From: Manis javanica
Lineage: Eukaryota; Chordata; Mammalia; Pholidota; Manidae
NCBI RefSeq assembly: GCF_040802235.1
Contig: NC_133174.1
Span: 110,055,647 to 110,119,646 of the forward strand
Reading direction: 5' to 3'
Length of the DNA: 64,000 nucleotides
Position 1 is the stretch's first letter; each line of letters begins with the position of its first letter. Of the stretch, positions 11,501 through 23,879 are shown piece by piece. The notes under the pieces are model-generated. The model was not told where the DNA came from and did no database searches. It saw only the letters and a list, made by a program, of their open reading frames with translations. The position numbers and the translations under genes were made by a program.

Positions 11501-13365
11501 AGTTCCACCTGACAGGAGGGAGCACCAGCTGGCCCTTTCGCCTCGCCCTTTGTCCTAGCTAAAAGAAAGCATGTAACATTTACAAAAAGTCGCTGCTGAC
11601 CATCATAAGCCATTGTCAAAGCCCTAAAGAAGGGGAATGAGTTTGAAGGAGTGTGATGTGGGAGAAAGTGTTTTTCTTACTTGTAGTCCCTAAATGGAGA
11701 CCACAGGTAGGCCAAATGCATAACTAAAAAACCAGAGCCCCAAGACACTTAAATGGGCATAGGGATTCCAGTTACTTCTATGGAGCATACTTTTCTGATA
11801 GCAGGGATCTATCCACGCTGCGGGCCGCAGACAGGGAGGGGGCAGGTTCTAAGGAAGTACTGGGAGCCCAAGGAACCAGTCCAGCAAAAGGAAAGCAACA
11901 AAGGGAGGGTGGGTGACAGAAGACAAAATTACAAATGACAGGAGACAAAACAGATGGCTTTTGACATTTGTCTGTTTCTCCATTAATATTGAACTCAATC
12001 CTGTAGCATACAGGCAGATGGGACCAGTAAGAAAAGGTCACCATCACCTAAACAATACAGTAGGATTGAAAGGTTTGCAAAACACCATTTTAGTGGGTAT
12101 TTTTTTATTTTTTTGTAGCCTGAGTTTGAACATTAGAAAAAGCTCCTAATATACATACGCACCATTTTATGAAATCTCAAAATATTTGTGTCCTGTGCTC
12201 TGGAGAGATTCAGGTTGAGGCTCTGTCCAAATGATGGAGAACTGATGTTTGGGAAACAAATGAGCGGGCACATATGGTTATCGGCAGGAGAGTTGAAATG
12301 GGAACTGGTTTCACTCTTTGTTTAAGCCTGGTTTCTCCCTCCATTTCAAATGTTTGTTTTTACCACATACAAGGGAATTTTCCAGGCCAGAGCCTCCTGA
12401 GTGGTCACAATGGGTCAGATTCCCACCCTACTCTATTTCTAGCCCCCTCTCATGCCTCTTGCAAAGAAATAGCCCGGAGGTGAGCTATAAACTTCTGAGA
12501 ATAAACTGCAGGCTCCGGGAGACCTAGCCTTGAACACCCCCAAGGAGCAGGGGACCTTGTCTACAGTTTTTGTCCTTCATTACAGTAAGTTCTGACGTAA
12601 ATAAAGTTTAAAGAGGCACACATTCCCCAGAAGATTAAAAGGACATTTACTCTGTTTCTTCATAATTTTAGGAGTAAAAATTTTCACAAGTCAGAGAAAA
12701 ACTTTGTAACTGCAGGGGAATAAGGGGGAAAAAAAGGGAAAATAGGAATAACAATAATATTGACACCACTTGAAGCAAGAAATACAGTGTATTATTGATT
12801 CAGCAAAGAACTCAAAGCTAAACCAACAATGTAAATACACTTGAGAGTCAAATAAATGTCAGCCATAGGAAGCAGTACAACACAAAAAAATTCACTCTCC
12901 TGGGAGCAGAGGGTAATTTTTCTGCTGTAAGATTGACTTTAAAAGAAGTTATTTGCATAAATTATGCAGCTTTTCAGGACAAGTGCAGCGTGGCTAGCAG
13001 AATTAAACAATGGTAAATCACATTATTTTTTTCTAGTGAATACCAATTATTTAATGTGAGATTACTTGACAGTATAATTTAAAGGACCAGGTTAAAAAAT
13101 ATATATATATATGTTCTTGAGAGGAATTTCTCTTCCGCTAGAAGGATAGAGCATTCAGAAAAAATCTTATTTGTCCCTCCCCACCCCACCTGCACACACA
13201 CAGATGAGGCTTTAAAGGAGAAAAGGAATTATTAAATGCAAAAGTCCAGATATATACACCCTAGTTATAAAATTGAGGATTAGATGTTGAAATCATGGAA
13301 TAACTAAATGTACATAGCCCTTCTTTTTTAGTTTAAAATTTTCAGGGTCATTTTATTACGGGTTG
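11501..13365. other. Unique DNA upstream of AGTR2
   Basis: No gene or family was recognised. There are small GC-richer islands around 11800-11900 and 12380-12560, and a short (AT)n run near 13096. Open frames here are short and lack similarity. Confidence 0.35.
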
Positions 13366-13369
13366 AGTT

Positions 13370-13857
13370 TGTTCTCGGTCCTTGTCCCAGGCGCAACAAA
13401 CAACTGAAAGGCAAAGACACAGTAGCAAAGCAGAGAGAAAATTTTATTTGAATACCCTCCAATGGAAGAGCGGACCAGAGCCAGGGGGGCAAAGGCCCTG
13501 AGCTTTTAGGTGGGAGGCTTGTATATTACTTACATTCTGACTAGGTGGCACCTCTTTGATTGACAAGGTGCGGTTATTTGATCTACAGGTCCTTCTATAT
13601 AGTCATCCCTCTCAGTGAGCATGTCCTTTCCCCTTGCTGAGCTGTGATTTGGGCAGTTCCTAGTTCCCTTTGATTGTGCCCCCATTGGGATCTGGTTGGG
13701 GAGGAAGTTATCTCCCTGCAAAGCCTTTGTTGTCTTCACATGGGACCCCCTACCCGGGCAGAGTTTTGCAAGTTTTCTTTGAACTTTATCTGGGGGCTTT
13801 GTCTTTGAACCTTATCTTCCCTTCTCCAGCTGCTTATGTCTATCTTTCTACCTAACA
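13370..13857 (-). mobile_element. Solo LTR, retrovirus-like, antisense
   Basis: Read on the minus strand it starts TGTTAGG and ends GAGAACA, giving TGTT...AACA inverted ends over 488 bp. AATAAA (13443-13448) is followed by a pyrimidine-rich 'ttttctctctgctttgctac' stretch, as at an R/U5 boundary. The flanks are 'agtt' and 'gttt', so a 4-bp duplication is possible but not exact. The size and plan fit a class I (ERV1-like) LTR. It points towards AGTR2. Confidence 0.65.
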
Positions 13858-14284
13858 GTTTTCCCCCACAGCAGCCACCTCTCTGAGTTCCTGTCCAGAC
13901 CAATAGCATTTTCACTTCTCCCAACTTCAACACATGCACGAAGGCATGCACACAAGTGCACCTCCAAATACCGACATACATACTTAACACCAATCTTTCT
14001 CAATTCACTTACCCTTGGGGAAGCCTTACTTTAATTGCCACTAGACTTTTCCAAATTGGGGGAGGTCCCTGAAAGGGGGTATTTAAGAAGATTGTCCATT
14101 ATTGGTACATCTTTGCAGGTTCTTTTTGGGTCTCTCTCTGGTTTGCAATATGAGAATAAGAATGTTGGGATAAAAGCAACTGAGAAAAGAAAAGTTCCTC
14201 TATTTAGAGCCAAAATCAGATTGTCAGTTTTGTAGAAACCAGCCTAAAAGTAAAATGGCCAATATGAGTGATTATTTGTATTAA

Positions 14285-14349
14285 ATTAACTGTTTGCCTA
14301 GGCAAACTGTTTTCTCAGAATGACTGAGAAAACTATTAAGTCAGTTAAT
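14285..14349. repeat. Branched inverted repeat (two hairpins in an outer stem)
   Basis: A perfect 16-bp palindrome (gtttgcctaggcaaac, 14292-14307) is followed at once by a 10-bp stem (gttttctcag/ctgagaaaac, 14309-14333) with a 5-base loop. Both lie inside an outer 8-bp pair, attaactg (14285-14292) and cagttaat (14342-14349). The outer and first palindromes overlap by one base. The function is unknown; it may be a terminal structure of an unidentified element. Confidence 0.7.
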
Positions 14350-14680
14350 AAGGTGGAATCCATGTAGTGAAATCAGTGGATGTCTGACTCAGTACATTCC
14401 TGAGACCAGTTGCTTCCAAGTGAATCTGGTTCCAAAAGCATAAGGAGAAGGAAGAGTTCCAATTTCTCTTTGCTCCAAAGGTATCTGCAGTCCTGAACAT
14501 CATGTTCAGACCAGCATCTCACAGAAGGCTCCCTAGTTCTACCAAAAAGCACTGCAATGCTCTGTTAACCCAACTGGTGGAAAAATAAAAAATTGAAAAT
14601 TGTCTGTATTTTTGGGTCACATTCAAAATATCAGCTATCTGACCTGATATTTTCTCCTTCTTACCTGACTAAATTGATTA

Positions 14681-15221
14681 TGTAGGGTATCAGAATATGC
14701 CACCCCAAAATATGCAACTTTGATATAAGGATTATTTTGAGCTAAAGACAATTAAGAAGCAGATACAAGAAAAACTCTCTGCCCCCCACCATTTACCCAA
14801 AAGTAGGACATAAGTCTGTAAATGTGTCCCCTTTTTTTTTACCAGGAAAAACAACTCTTAAAGATCAGGAGACAACTCTAGACTCTTATTAGCCTAAAGA
14901 TGGGCTCTAAGGGGAATCAACATAACAAACTTTCCCAAATAATCCTTATGTTCTACTAGTTTCCCCTATATATAATTACCTTCTAACAGTTTGCTACTCT
15001 AAAAGCTTAAACCCTTTTCTTTTGTCACTTCTCTACAAATTTATTTTTCTAAGCCCAAGTTCTGACCACCCGTTTGAGTTACTCATCACTGAGTTCTCCC
15101 ATGTGTATGTACAATGCACATGTTAATAAACTGTTTTTCTCTATTTAATCTGTCTTTTGTCAGTTAACATAGTGCCAACCACTGAACCTAAGAGGGTAGA
15201 GGAATTTTTTCCTCTCCTACA
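14681..15221 (+). mobile_element. Solo LTR, retrovirus-like, plus strand
   Basis: This is 541 bp from TGTAGGG to CCTACA, with TG...CA ends. AATAAA at 15125-15130 is followed by a pyrimidine-rich segment and 'gtcttttgtcagttaacata'. The same 4 bases, 'atta', flank both sides (14677-14680 and 15222-15225). A 4-bp duplication suits class I retroviral integration. No internal retroviral sequence adjoins it. Confidence 0.7.
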
Positions 15222-15225
15222 ATTA

Positions 15226-16540
15226 GCTTGACTAAATTATCCAAAATAGCCAGTTGATTAAATTGATCAAACCAACCAGTTGTCTTTCCAGTATTTAAAC
15301 ACCACTGTGAGGTAATGAGGATGTGTTTGGAAGAGAGGTTATCAGGTGAATTGCCTATTTAGCAGTGGATCAATAAATCTATTAAGTCTAGAGTTTAGTC
15401 TTCAGGATTGAGGTCCAGAAACTGAAATTTCTCAGGATACCCAAGCACTCAGTGATGGACTCATGCCAAAAAAAAATCTCACAAAAGTGATATACCATCT
15501 CGATTGCTAATGTATTATTTTACAATAGGGATATGCCATTTTCCAATGACCATAAAGCTTGTGTATCTTATCTAAAGTACCCTCTCCATTTCCTTCCCAA
15601 TACCAATAAAAAGAGGAAATCTGGCTTGGTGACTATGAAATCAGACCAGAAAAGCTGGTAACTGGAAGCATATTGTACTTCAGCTCTGGAAAATTCCATT
15701 GCAGAAATTATCATTCTAGAAGCCAGATTGATGAGTTCCCCAAATCATTCTCTCCACTAGTTCTGCTTCTTTGAACTCTAATTTCTGGTTCTATTAACCA
15801 TTTAATTTTATTGATTCATTGTTTTAGATAATACTACTACTGATGAAGCTGTAGTCAACTACCTGCTCCAAAAACTTAGAAGATATTCAAGTTCATGTTT
15901 GATTAGACAAACTTTCAAAGTTAGAGAATGGGCGGTGAGGAGAAGCAATGTATCACTGTGTCTACAACAAAGAGAGAGTGAAAGGGGGCATATAACATCT
16001 TCCCAAAACTGGCCATCAGTTCAGAAAAAAACAATAAGAACAAATGGTTATTTGGCTTTGTTTGAGGGGTTCATTTATCCCAACCTCTCCCTCAGTCCCC
16101 TAAAAGGACAGAAAAACAATAAAACAATGTATAGCTTTGGATGTATTTTGCTTTTAAGGTATAAAAAAATTAAGATTAGAAGATAAAACAAAATAACAAG
16201 AAATTTTGGGTTGGGGTTCTGAGAAGATTATCAGGTCTACTACAAGGAAGTAAAAATCAGATTTATTGGGAATTCTGAGCTTTTAGATATTTGTCCTACA
16301 GATATTTGGATTCCTAGTGTTCAATATGGCTTTGTAAAATCTATAACTGAAAGTAGAACAATTTTTATTGTAAGTAATTTGCAATGTATCCCCAAAGAAA
16401 ACAGTTCATATTCAGATATCTAGAAATTGATACAATTCCATACAATTATGGTAGTGTATATTATTTCAGTATCAATTCTCTGGTTTCATATTTGTCCTAT
16501 TTCACATTAACCACATGATTGAAATCACTCAACTTTTATC
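15226..16540. other. Unique AT-rich DNA, no gene seen
   Basis: Short open frames (for example 15899-16186) have no recognisable similarity. No repeat was identified with confidence. Confidence 0.35.
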
Positions 16541-17390
16541 TTTTCAAATTGAGATATAATTCACAAGCCATAAAATTTACCCATTTAAAATGTACAATTC
16601 AGTGGTTTTCAGTATATTCACAAAGTTGTGCAACTATGACCACTATATGTCTAGAACATTTCATCACCTCTGAAGAAACATAATACCCATTAGCAGTCAC
16701 TCTCAATTGCTCCACAACAAACCCAGCCCCTATTTTTTTTTATTTTGGCATCATTAATCTACAATTACATGAGGAACATTATGTTTACTAGACACCCCCC
16801 ATCACCAAGTTCCCCCCACATACCCCATTACAGTCTCTGTCCATCAGCATAGTAAGATGCTATAGAGTTACTACTTGTCTTCTCTGTATTGTACAGCCCT
16901 CCCCATACCCCCCTCATTATATATGCTAATCATAATGCCCCCTTTCTTCCCCCCCTTATCCTTCCCTTCCCACCTACCCTCCCCAGTCCCTTTCTCTTTG
17001 GTAACTGTTAGTCCATTCTTGGGTTCTGTGAGTCTGTTGTGTTTTGTTCCTTCAGGTTTTGCTTTGTTCTTATACTCAACAAATGAGTGAAATCATGTGA
17101 TACTTGTCTTTCTCTGCCTGGCTTATTTCACTGAGGATAATACCCTCTAGCTCCATCCATGTTGTTGCAAATGGTAGGATTTGTTTTCTTCTTATGGCTG
17201 AATAATATTCCATTGTGTATATGTACCACATGTTCTTTATCCATTCATCTACTGATGGACACTTAGGTTGCTTCCAATTCTTGGCTATTGTAAATAGTGC
17301 TGTGATAAACATAGGGGTGCAAATGTCTTTTTCAAACTGCCCAGCCCCTATTTTTTTAACCTTAAAAGATGAGCCATAGCTGAGAAATTC
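16541..17390 (-). mobile_element. Old L1M 3' fragment, antisense, split by a younger L1
   Basis: The segment from 16548 ('ttgagatataattcacaagc') to about 16721, and perhaps a short tail after 17357, is a decayed L1M 3' region on the minus strand. It is the target into which the L1 fragment at 16740-17339 landed. Confidence 0.6.
16740..17339 (-). mobile_element. 5'-truncated young L1, antisense, with target-site duplication
   Basis: This 600-bp minus-strand L1 end contains the last ORF2 codons (17076-17339, including 'KMWYIYTMEYYSAIRRKQ'-like text) and the whole 3' UTR. It is flanked by the direct repeat cccagcccctattttttt (16722-16739 and 17340-17357). These are hallmarks of L1 target-primed reverse transcription. 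The 3' tail is short and lies at the low-coordinate end. Confidence 0.85.
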
Positions 17391-17859
17391 CAAAAGACAT
17401 TGTCTAGAGAAAAAGATAACAAATCAATACCTGACTGAATGAACTTTAAAGATAACACTGGATTACTATTTTCATTGTGCTTTAGTTATTTTCAATGACA
17501 TGAATCTGTGGCCCCACATATTGCAATAAACTAAATACTCATTCAGTGAACATTTAGTACTGTTAGTGTAAGTCTACTTCCCCCTAACTGTATATATTCT
17601 TGTTGAGTTATTTATACTAAACTCCCAGTCAGAAGGTTTCTTTGGCATTAATGCAAAAAATAAACGTCATGTAAATAGCCTCCAGTGTTGATTCCATCTG
17701 AAGTCCCTGACCTTTTGGCAAAGAGAAGCCACTTTTCATTTCCCCAGACATGAAGTCCCCAGGGGTTGTCAGGGAGGCACTGACATTAAAGAACATGAAT
17801 AGAGTACAGAAGAGGGCACCAGGCATTGTGCTGAGCATGAGACACACATTTGACATACA

Positions 17860-18040
17860 CTTTTCAATGATCCTGACAGACAGTTACCATCCACATTTTA
17901 TGAATGAAGAGAAATTAGGAGACTAAATTATAAAGAAGTTCAGTAACTTGCCCAAGATCAAACAGCTAGTAAACTATGGAACTGAGGTTCAAACCCCAGC
18001 CAACTACGGAACTGAGGTTCAAACCCCAGACACCCCACCC
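17860..18040 (+). repeat. MIR SINE with internal 30-bp duplication
   Basis: MIR core text is clear ('cagtaacttgcccaagatca', 'aaacagctagtaaact'). The segment 'ggaactgaggttcaaacccc' occurs twice, about 30 bases apart (about 17972-18000 and 18002-18029). Confidence 0.8.
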
Positions 18041-18487
18041 TACACCATTCTGCTAAATATGAAGCACAAGATGAATTAATTTTCCCAAATCAGGAGGGAT
18101 TTCTAAGGATTATGGGAATCTCTGGGTTAAAGTCAATCAGAGAACTATTTAAAAAGATTAGCAGGATAATTCAGCAAATGAGAACAATTGGTAATAATAC
18201 ATTCAGAGGAAATCACACAGGTAAAATGTTATAAAAAAGGAAGACTTTTCACTCACTGACTCTTAATTCAAAGGTAGACGCCCATAGCTACAATGAAGCC
18301 AAGGTGAAAGGGGCTTGAATTGCAGCAGTTTAGGTCTTTGTTTATGTAAGTTCATTGACAGTACAAATCTCTTTGGACTACTGGGAAAGGTTTATAAAGA
18401 AATCTAAAACTGTAAATAAAAAAACAAAAGAACAATGCATACATAACTTGTCCTACACTTTCAAAATAAATTTATGTTTTTGTATCA
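18041..18487. other. Unique DNA between MIR and L1-A
   Basis: No gene or repeat was recognised in this stretch. Confidence 0.3.
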
Positions 18488-18694
18488 GAGCTTCTGGGCA
18501 CTAGTGGGCACCACACAGAAATATGAAATGTCAAAAGAACATGGTTCAGTCCAAAATCTCATAAACCCCAGAAGAAGGGTCAAATAAAACTGAACTCAAT
18601 AATCTGCCTAAAAGAAAGTTCAAAATAAAAATCATAAACATGCTTATGGAGCTACAAAAATATTCAAGAACTCAGGATCGAATTTAAGTCAGAG

Positions 18695-19420
18695 ATGCAA
18701 TCATTAAGAAATTCCATATCTGAACTGAAACACACAATGGAGGGATTTAAAAGTAGATTAGATGTAGTAGAAAAGATGGTAAATGGAATAGAAATTAGAG
18801 AAGAGAAATATAAAGAAGCTGAGGCACAAAGAGAAAAAAGAATCTCTAAGAATGAAAGAATATTAAGAGAATTGTGTGATGAATCCAAACAGAACAATAT
18901 TCATATTATAGGGATATCAGTAGAAGAAGAGAGAGAGAAAAGGATATTAAGTGTAACTGAGGAGGTAATTGTTGAAAAATTCCCCAATCTGGGCAAGGAG
19001 ATAGTCTCTCAAGCCATGGAGGTGCACAGATCTCCCAACACAAGGGACCAAAGGAAGAAAACATCAAGACATAGCATAACTAAAATGGCAAAGATCAAGG
19101 ATAAAGACAGACTTTTAAAAGCAACTAGAGAGAGAAAAAAGATCACATATAAAGGAAAACCCATCAGGCTGTCATCAGACTTCTCAACAGAAACCTTACA
19201 GGTCAGAAAGGACTGGCAGGGTATATTTAATGCAATAAAGCAGAAGGGCCTTGAACCAAGAATACTATACCCAGCAAGGTAGTCATTTAAATTTGAAGGA
19301 GGGATTAAACAATTTTTGACAAGAAAAAGGTGAGAGAATTGACCTCCCACATACCACCTCTACAGTGCATTTTGGAGGGACTCCTATAGATGGAAGTGTT
19401 CCTAAGGCTAAATAGATGTC
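18695..19420 (+). pseudogene. L1-A ORF1 (RNA-binding chaperone), interrupted
   Basis: ORF1p is the trimeric nucleic-acid chaperone of the L1 particle. An open frame of 195 codons (18695-19282) holds the end of the coiled coil (Lys/Glu-rich, about residues 1-60), the RRM-like part ('NNIHIIGISVEEE') and most of the C-terminal domain ('YKGKPIRLSSDFSTET'). A TAG at 19280-19282 stops it after 'ILYPAR', ahead of about 30 more codons that can still be recognised downstream. The N-terminal part upstream of 18695 is also disrupted. Confidence 0.85.
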
Positions 19421-19540
19421 ACCCAAGGGATAGACAAACAGTACAGAATACAAAGAATGTAGGAGGAAGAAAAAGGTGGAAAAGAAAAAGAGAACTTTTA
19501 GGTTGTGTTTGTAATAGCACATGAAGTAAGTTAAATTAGA

Positions 19541-22500
19541 TTGTTAAAAAGTAAGGGAATTACCCTTGAACCTTTGGTAACCATGAACCCAAAGCCTGCA
19601 ATGGCAATAAGTACATACCTATCAATAATCACCCTAAATGTAAATGGACTGAATGCACCAATCAAAAGACACAGAGTCACTGAATGGATTAAAAACAAGA
19701 CCCATCTAAATGTTGCCTACAAGAGACTCACTTGAAACCAAAAGACTGAAAGTAAAGGGATGGAAAAAGATATTTCATGCAACTAACAGGTAGAAAAAAG
19801 AAGGAGTTGCAGTACTTGTATCAGACAAAATAGACTTCAAAACAAAGAAAGTAACAAGAGATAAAGAAGGACATTAAATAATGATAAAGGGGTCAGTCCA
19901 ACAAGAGTATATAACTGCTATAAGTATATATGCACCCAACACAGGATCACCTACATATGTGAAACAAATACTAACAGAATTAAAGGGGAAAATGCAATGC
20001 AATGCATTCATTTTAGGAGACTTCAACACACCACTTACTCCAAAGGACAGAATAACCAGAGAGAAAATAAATAAAGAGACAGAGGCACGGAAAAATGTAT
20101 TAGAAGAGATAGATCTAACAGACATCTACAGAACACTCCATCCAAAAACAACAGGATACACATTCTTCTCAAGTGCACATGGAACATTTTCAAGAATAGA
20201 TCATATACTAGGCCACAAAAAGAACCTCAATAAATTCAAAAGGATTGAAATTGTACCAACCAGCTTCTCAGATCACAAAGGTATGAAATTAGAAATAAAT
20301 TACACAAAGAAATTGAAAAAGCCCACAAACACATGGAGTCTTAATAATATGCTCCTAAATAATCAATGGATCAATGACAAAATAAAAACAGAGATCAAGC
20401 AATATATGGAGACAAATTACAACGATTCAACAACATAAAATATGTGGGACACAGTGAAGGCCTTGCTAAGAGGGAAATATATTGCAATACAGGCCTACCT
20501 CAGGAAAGAACAATCCCAAATGAATAGTCTAAACTCACATTTAGTGAAACTAGAAAAGGAAGAAAAAGTGAGGCCCAAAGTCAGTAGAAGGAGGGACATA
20601 ATAAAGATTAAACCAGAAATAAATAAAATTGAGAAGAATAAAACAATAGAGAGAATTAATGAAAGCAGAAGCTGATTCTTTGAGGAAATAAACAAAATAG
20701 ATAAACCCCTAGTCAGACTTATTAAGAAAAATGGAGAGTCTACACACATAAACAGAATCAGAAATTAGAAAGGAAAAATCACTACAGACACCACAGAAAT
20801 ACAAAGAATTATGAGAGAATACTATGAAAAACTGTATGGTAACAAACTGGACAACCTAGAAGAAATGGACAACTTTCTAGAAAAATACAACCTTCCAAGG
20901 CTAACCCAGAAAGAAACCGAAAATCTGAATAGACCAATTACCAGCAAAGAAATTGAATAGGTTATAAAAAAACTACCTAAGAACAAAAACCCTGGCCAGA
21001 TGGCTTATCTGCTGAATTTTATCAAACATTTAGTGAAGACCTAATACCCATCCTCCTTAAAGTTTTCCAAAAAGTAGAAGAAAAGGGAATAGCCCCAAAC
21101 TCATTCTACCAGGCCAACATCACTGTAATCCCAAAACCAGGCAAAGACACCACAAAAAAAGAAAATTACAGACAAATATCCCTGATGAACATACATGCAA
21201 AAATACTCAACAAAATATTAGCAAACCGAATTCAAAAATACATCGAAAAGATCATCCATCATGATCAAGTGGGATTCATCCCAGGGATGCAAGGATGGTA
21301 CAACACTCAAAAATCCATCAACATCATCCACTACATCAAAAAAAAAAAAGGACAAAAAACCACATGATGATCTCCATAGATGCTGAAAACGCATTTGACA
21401 AAATTCAACATCCATTCATGATAAAAACTCTCAACAAAATGGGTATAGATGGTAAGAACCTCAACATAATAAAGGCCATATCTTGCAAACCCACAGCCAA
21501 CATTATAGTTAACAGCAAGAAGCTGAAAGCTATTCCTTTAAGATCGGGAACAAGACAAGGATGCCCACACTCCCCACTTTTATTCAACATAGTTCTGGAG
21601 GTCCTAGCAATGGCAATCAGACAACACAATGAAATACAAGGCATCCAGATAGGCAAGGAAGAAGTCAAACTGTCCCTTTTTGCAGATGACATGATATTGT
21701 ACATAAAAAACACTAAAGAATCCAATCCAAAACAACTAGATCTAATATTTGAATTCAGCAAAGTTGCGGGATACAAAATTAATACACAGAAATCTGTTGC
21801 ATTCCTATACACTAGCGATAAGCTAGCAGAAAGAGAAATCAGAAAAACAATTCCATTCACAATTGCATCAAAAATAATAAAATACCTAGGAATAAACCTA
21901 ATGAAGGAAGTGAAATATGTATACCCTGAAAACTACAAGACACTCTTAAGAGAAATTAAAGAGGACAGTAATAAACGGAAATACATCACATGCTTTTCCC
22001 TAGGAAGAATTAATATTGTCAAAATGGACATCCTGACTTAAGCAATCTACAGATTCAATGCAATGCCTCCAAACTACCGACAGCATTCTTCAATGAACTG
22101 GAACAAATAGTTCAAAAATTCATATGGATCCACAAAAGACCCCGAATAGCCAAAGCAATCCTGAGAAGGAAGAATAAAGTGGGGAGGGGGGGTGGAACTC
22201 GCTTCTCCCAACTTCAAGCTCTACTACGAAGCCAAAGTAATCAAGACAATTTGACACTGGCACAAGAACAGACCCACAGACCTGTGGAACAGAATACAGT
22301 GTCCAGATATTAATCCAAACATATATGGTCAATTAATATATGGTAAAGGAGGCATGGATATACAATGTGGAAATGACAGCCTCTTCAACAGCTGGTGTTG
22401 GCACAACTGGACAGCTACATGTAAGAGAATGATACTGGATCATTGTCTAACCCCATACTCAAAAGTAAATTCAAAATGGATCAAAAACCTGAATGTAAGT

Positions 22501-23260
22501 CATGAAACCATAAAATTCTTTGGAAAAAACATAGGCAAAAATCTCTTGGACATAAACATGAGCAACTTCTTCATGAACATATCTCCCTGAGCAAGAGAAA
22601 CAAAAGCAAAAATGGACAAGTAGGACTACATCAAGCTGGAAAGCTTCTGTACAGCAAAGGACACCATCAGTAGAACAAAAAGGCATCCTACAGTATGGGA
22701 GAATATATTCATAAATGACATATCAGATAAAGGGCTAACATCCAAATTATATAAAGAGCTTATGCACCTCAACAAACAAAAAGCAAATAATCCAATTAAA
22801 AAATGGGCACAGGATCTGAACAGACACTTCTCCAAAGAAGAAATTAAGATGGCCAGCAGACATATGAAAAGATGCTCCACATCGCTAATCATCAGAGATA
22901 TGCAAATTAAAACCATAATGAGATATCATCTCACACCAGTAAGGATGGCCACCATCCAAAAGACAAACAACAACAAATGTTGGTGAGGATGTGGAGAAAG
23001 GGGAACCCTCCTACACTGCTGGTGGGAATGTAAATTAGTTCAACCATTGTGGAAAGCAGTATGGAGGTTCCTCAAAAAACTAAAAATAGAAATACCATTT
23101 GACCCAGGAATTCCACTCCTAGGAATTTACCCTAAGAATGCACCAGCCCAGTTTGAAAAAGACATATGCACCCCTATGTTTATTGCAGAACTATTTGCAA
23201 TAGCCATGAAATGGAAGCAGCCAAAGTGTCCATCAGCAGATGAATGGATAAAGAAGTGAT
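19541..23260 (+). pseudogene. L1-A ORF2 (endonuclease/reverse transcriptase), broken
   Basis: ORF2p nicks target DNA and copies L1 RNA. The endonuclease domain begins at about 19590 ('IITLNVNGLNAPIKRH') and continues at 19881-20438 with catalytic 'LGDFNTPL' and 'SDHKG'. The reverse transcriptase is open at 21295-22041 with '[15 protein letters not shown]' and 'FADDMILYI'. The C-terminal cysteine region and tail lie at 22354-23259. At least six stops or frameshifts separate these pieces, so no full protein can be made. Confidence 0.88.
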
Positions 23261-23879
23261 ACAAGTACACAATGGAATATTATTCAGCCAGAAAAAGAAA
23301 ACAAATCCTACCATTTTGCTACAATATGGACGGAGCTAGAGGGTATTATCCTCAGGGAAATAAGCCAGGCAGGAAAAGACAAGTATCAGATGATTTCATT
23401 CATATTGGAGTATAAGAACAAAGATAAAACCTGAAAGAACAAAACAGCAGCAGACTCACAGAAGCCAAGAATGGACTAACAGTTACCAAAAGGAAAGGGA
23501 CCGGGGAGGATGGGTGGGAAGGGAGGGATAAGTGGGAAAAAATGGGCATTACTATTAGTGGTCATAATATAGGGCAGGGTACAGGGTGGGCTATACAACA
23601 CAGAGAAGACAAGTAGTGATTCTATAGCATCTTACTACGCTGATGGACAGTGACTGTAATGGGGTAAGTTGGGGGGACTTGATGATGGGGAGAGTCTAGT
23701 AAACATAATGTTGCTCATGTAATTGTAGAATAATAATGCAAGAAATAACCATAAGAAGAGGCCTGTGTAAGCATAATACAAAATCCAAAAGCCAAATGAA
23801 AATTCATTTGAAATCAAATGAAAAATTGATACATTTAAGCACTTAAATGTTTTTGAAATTCTGCATTGCAAAAAATACT

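Larger units (their letters stand above)
18488..23735 (+). mobile_element. L1-A, nearly full-length LINE-1
   Basis: The element starts in the last part of the L1 5' UTR, then has ORF1, ORF2 and a G-rich 3' UTR ending near 'catgtaattgtagaataata'. About 5.2 kb remain, so only most of the 5' UTR is missing. Both frames are broken (see separate entries). There is no clear poly-A tail, and I found no target-site duplication. Confidence 0.9.

Noticed and set aside
14285-14349. A tRNA gene as explanation of the branched structure
   Set aside because: There is no A or B box, no anticodon arm geometry and no terminator; only the pairing is tRNA-like.
18664-23260. L1-A as a currently mobile element
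   Set aside because: Stops in ORF1 and repeated frameshifts in ORF2 rule out an active copy.
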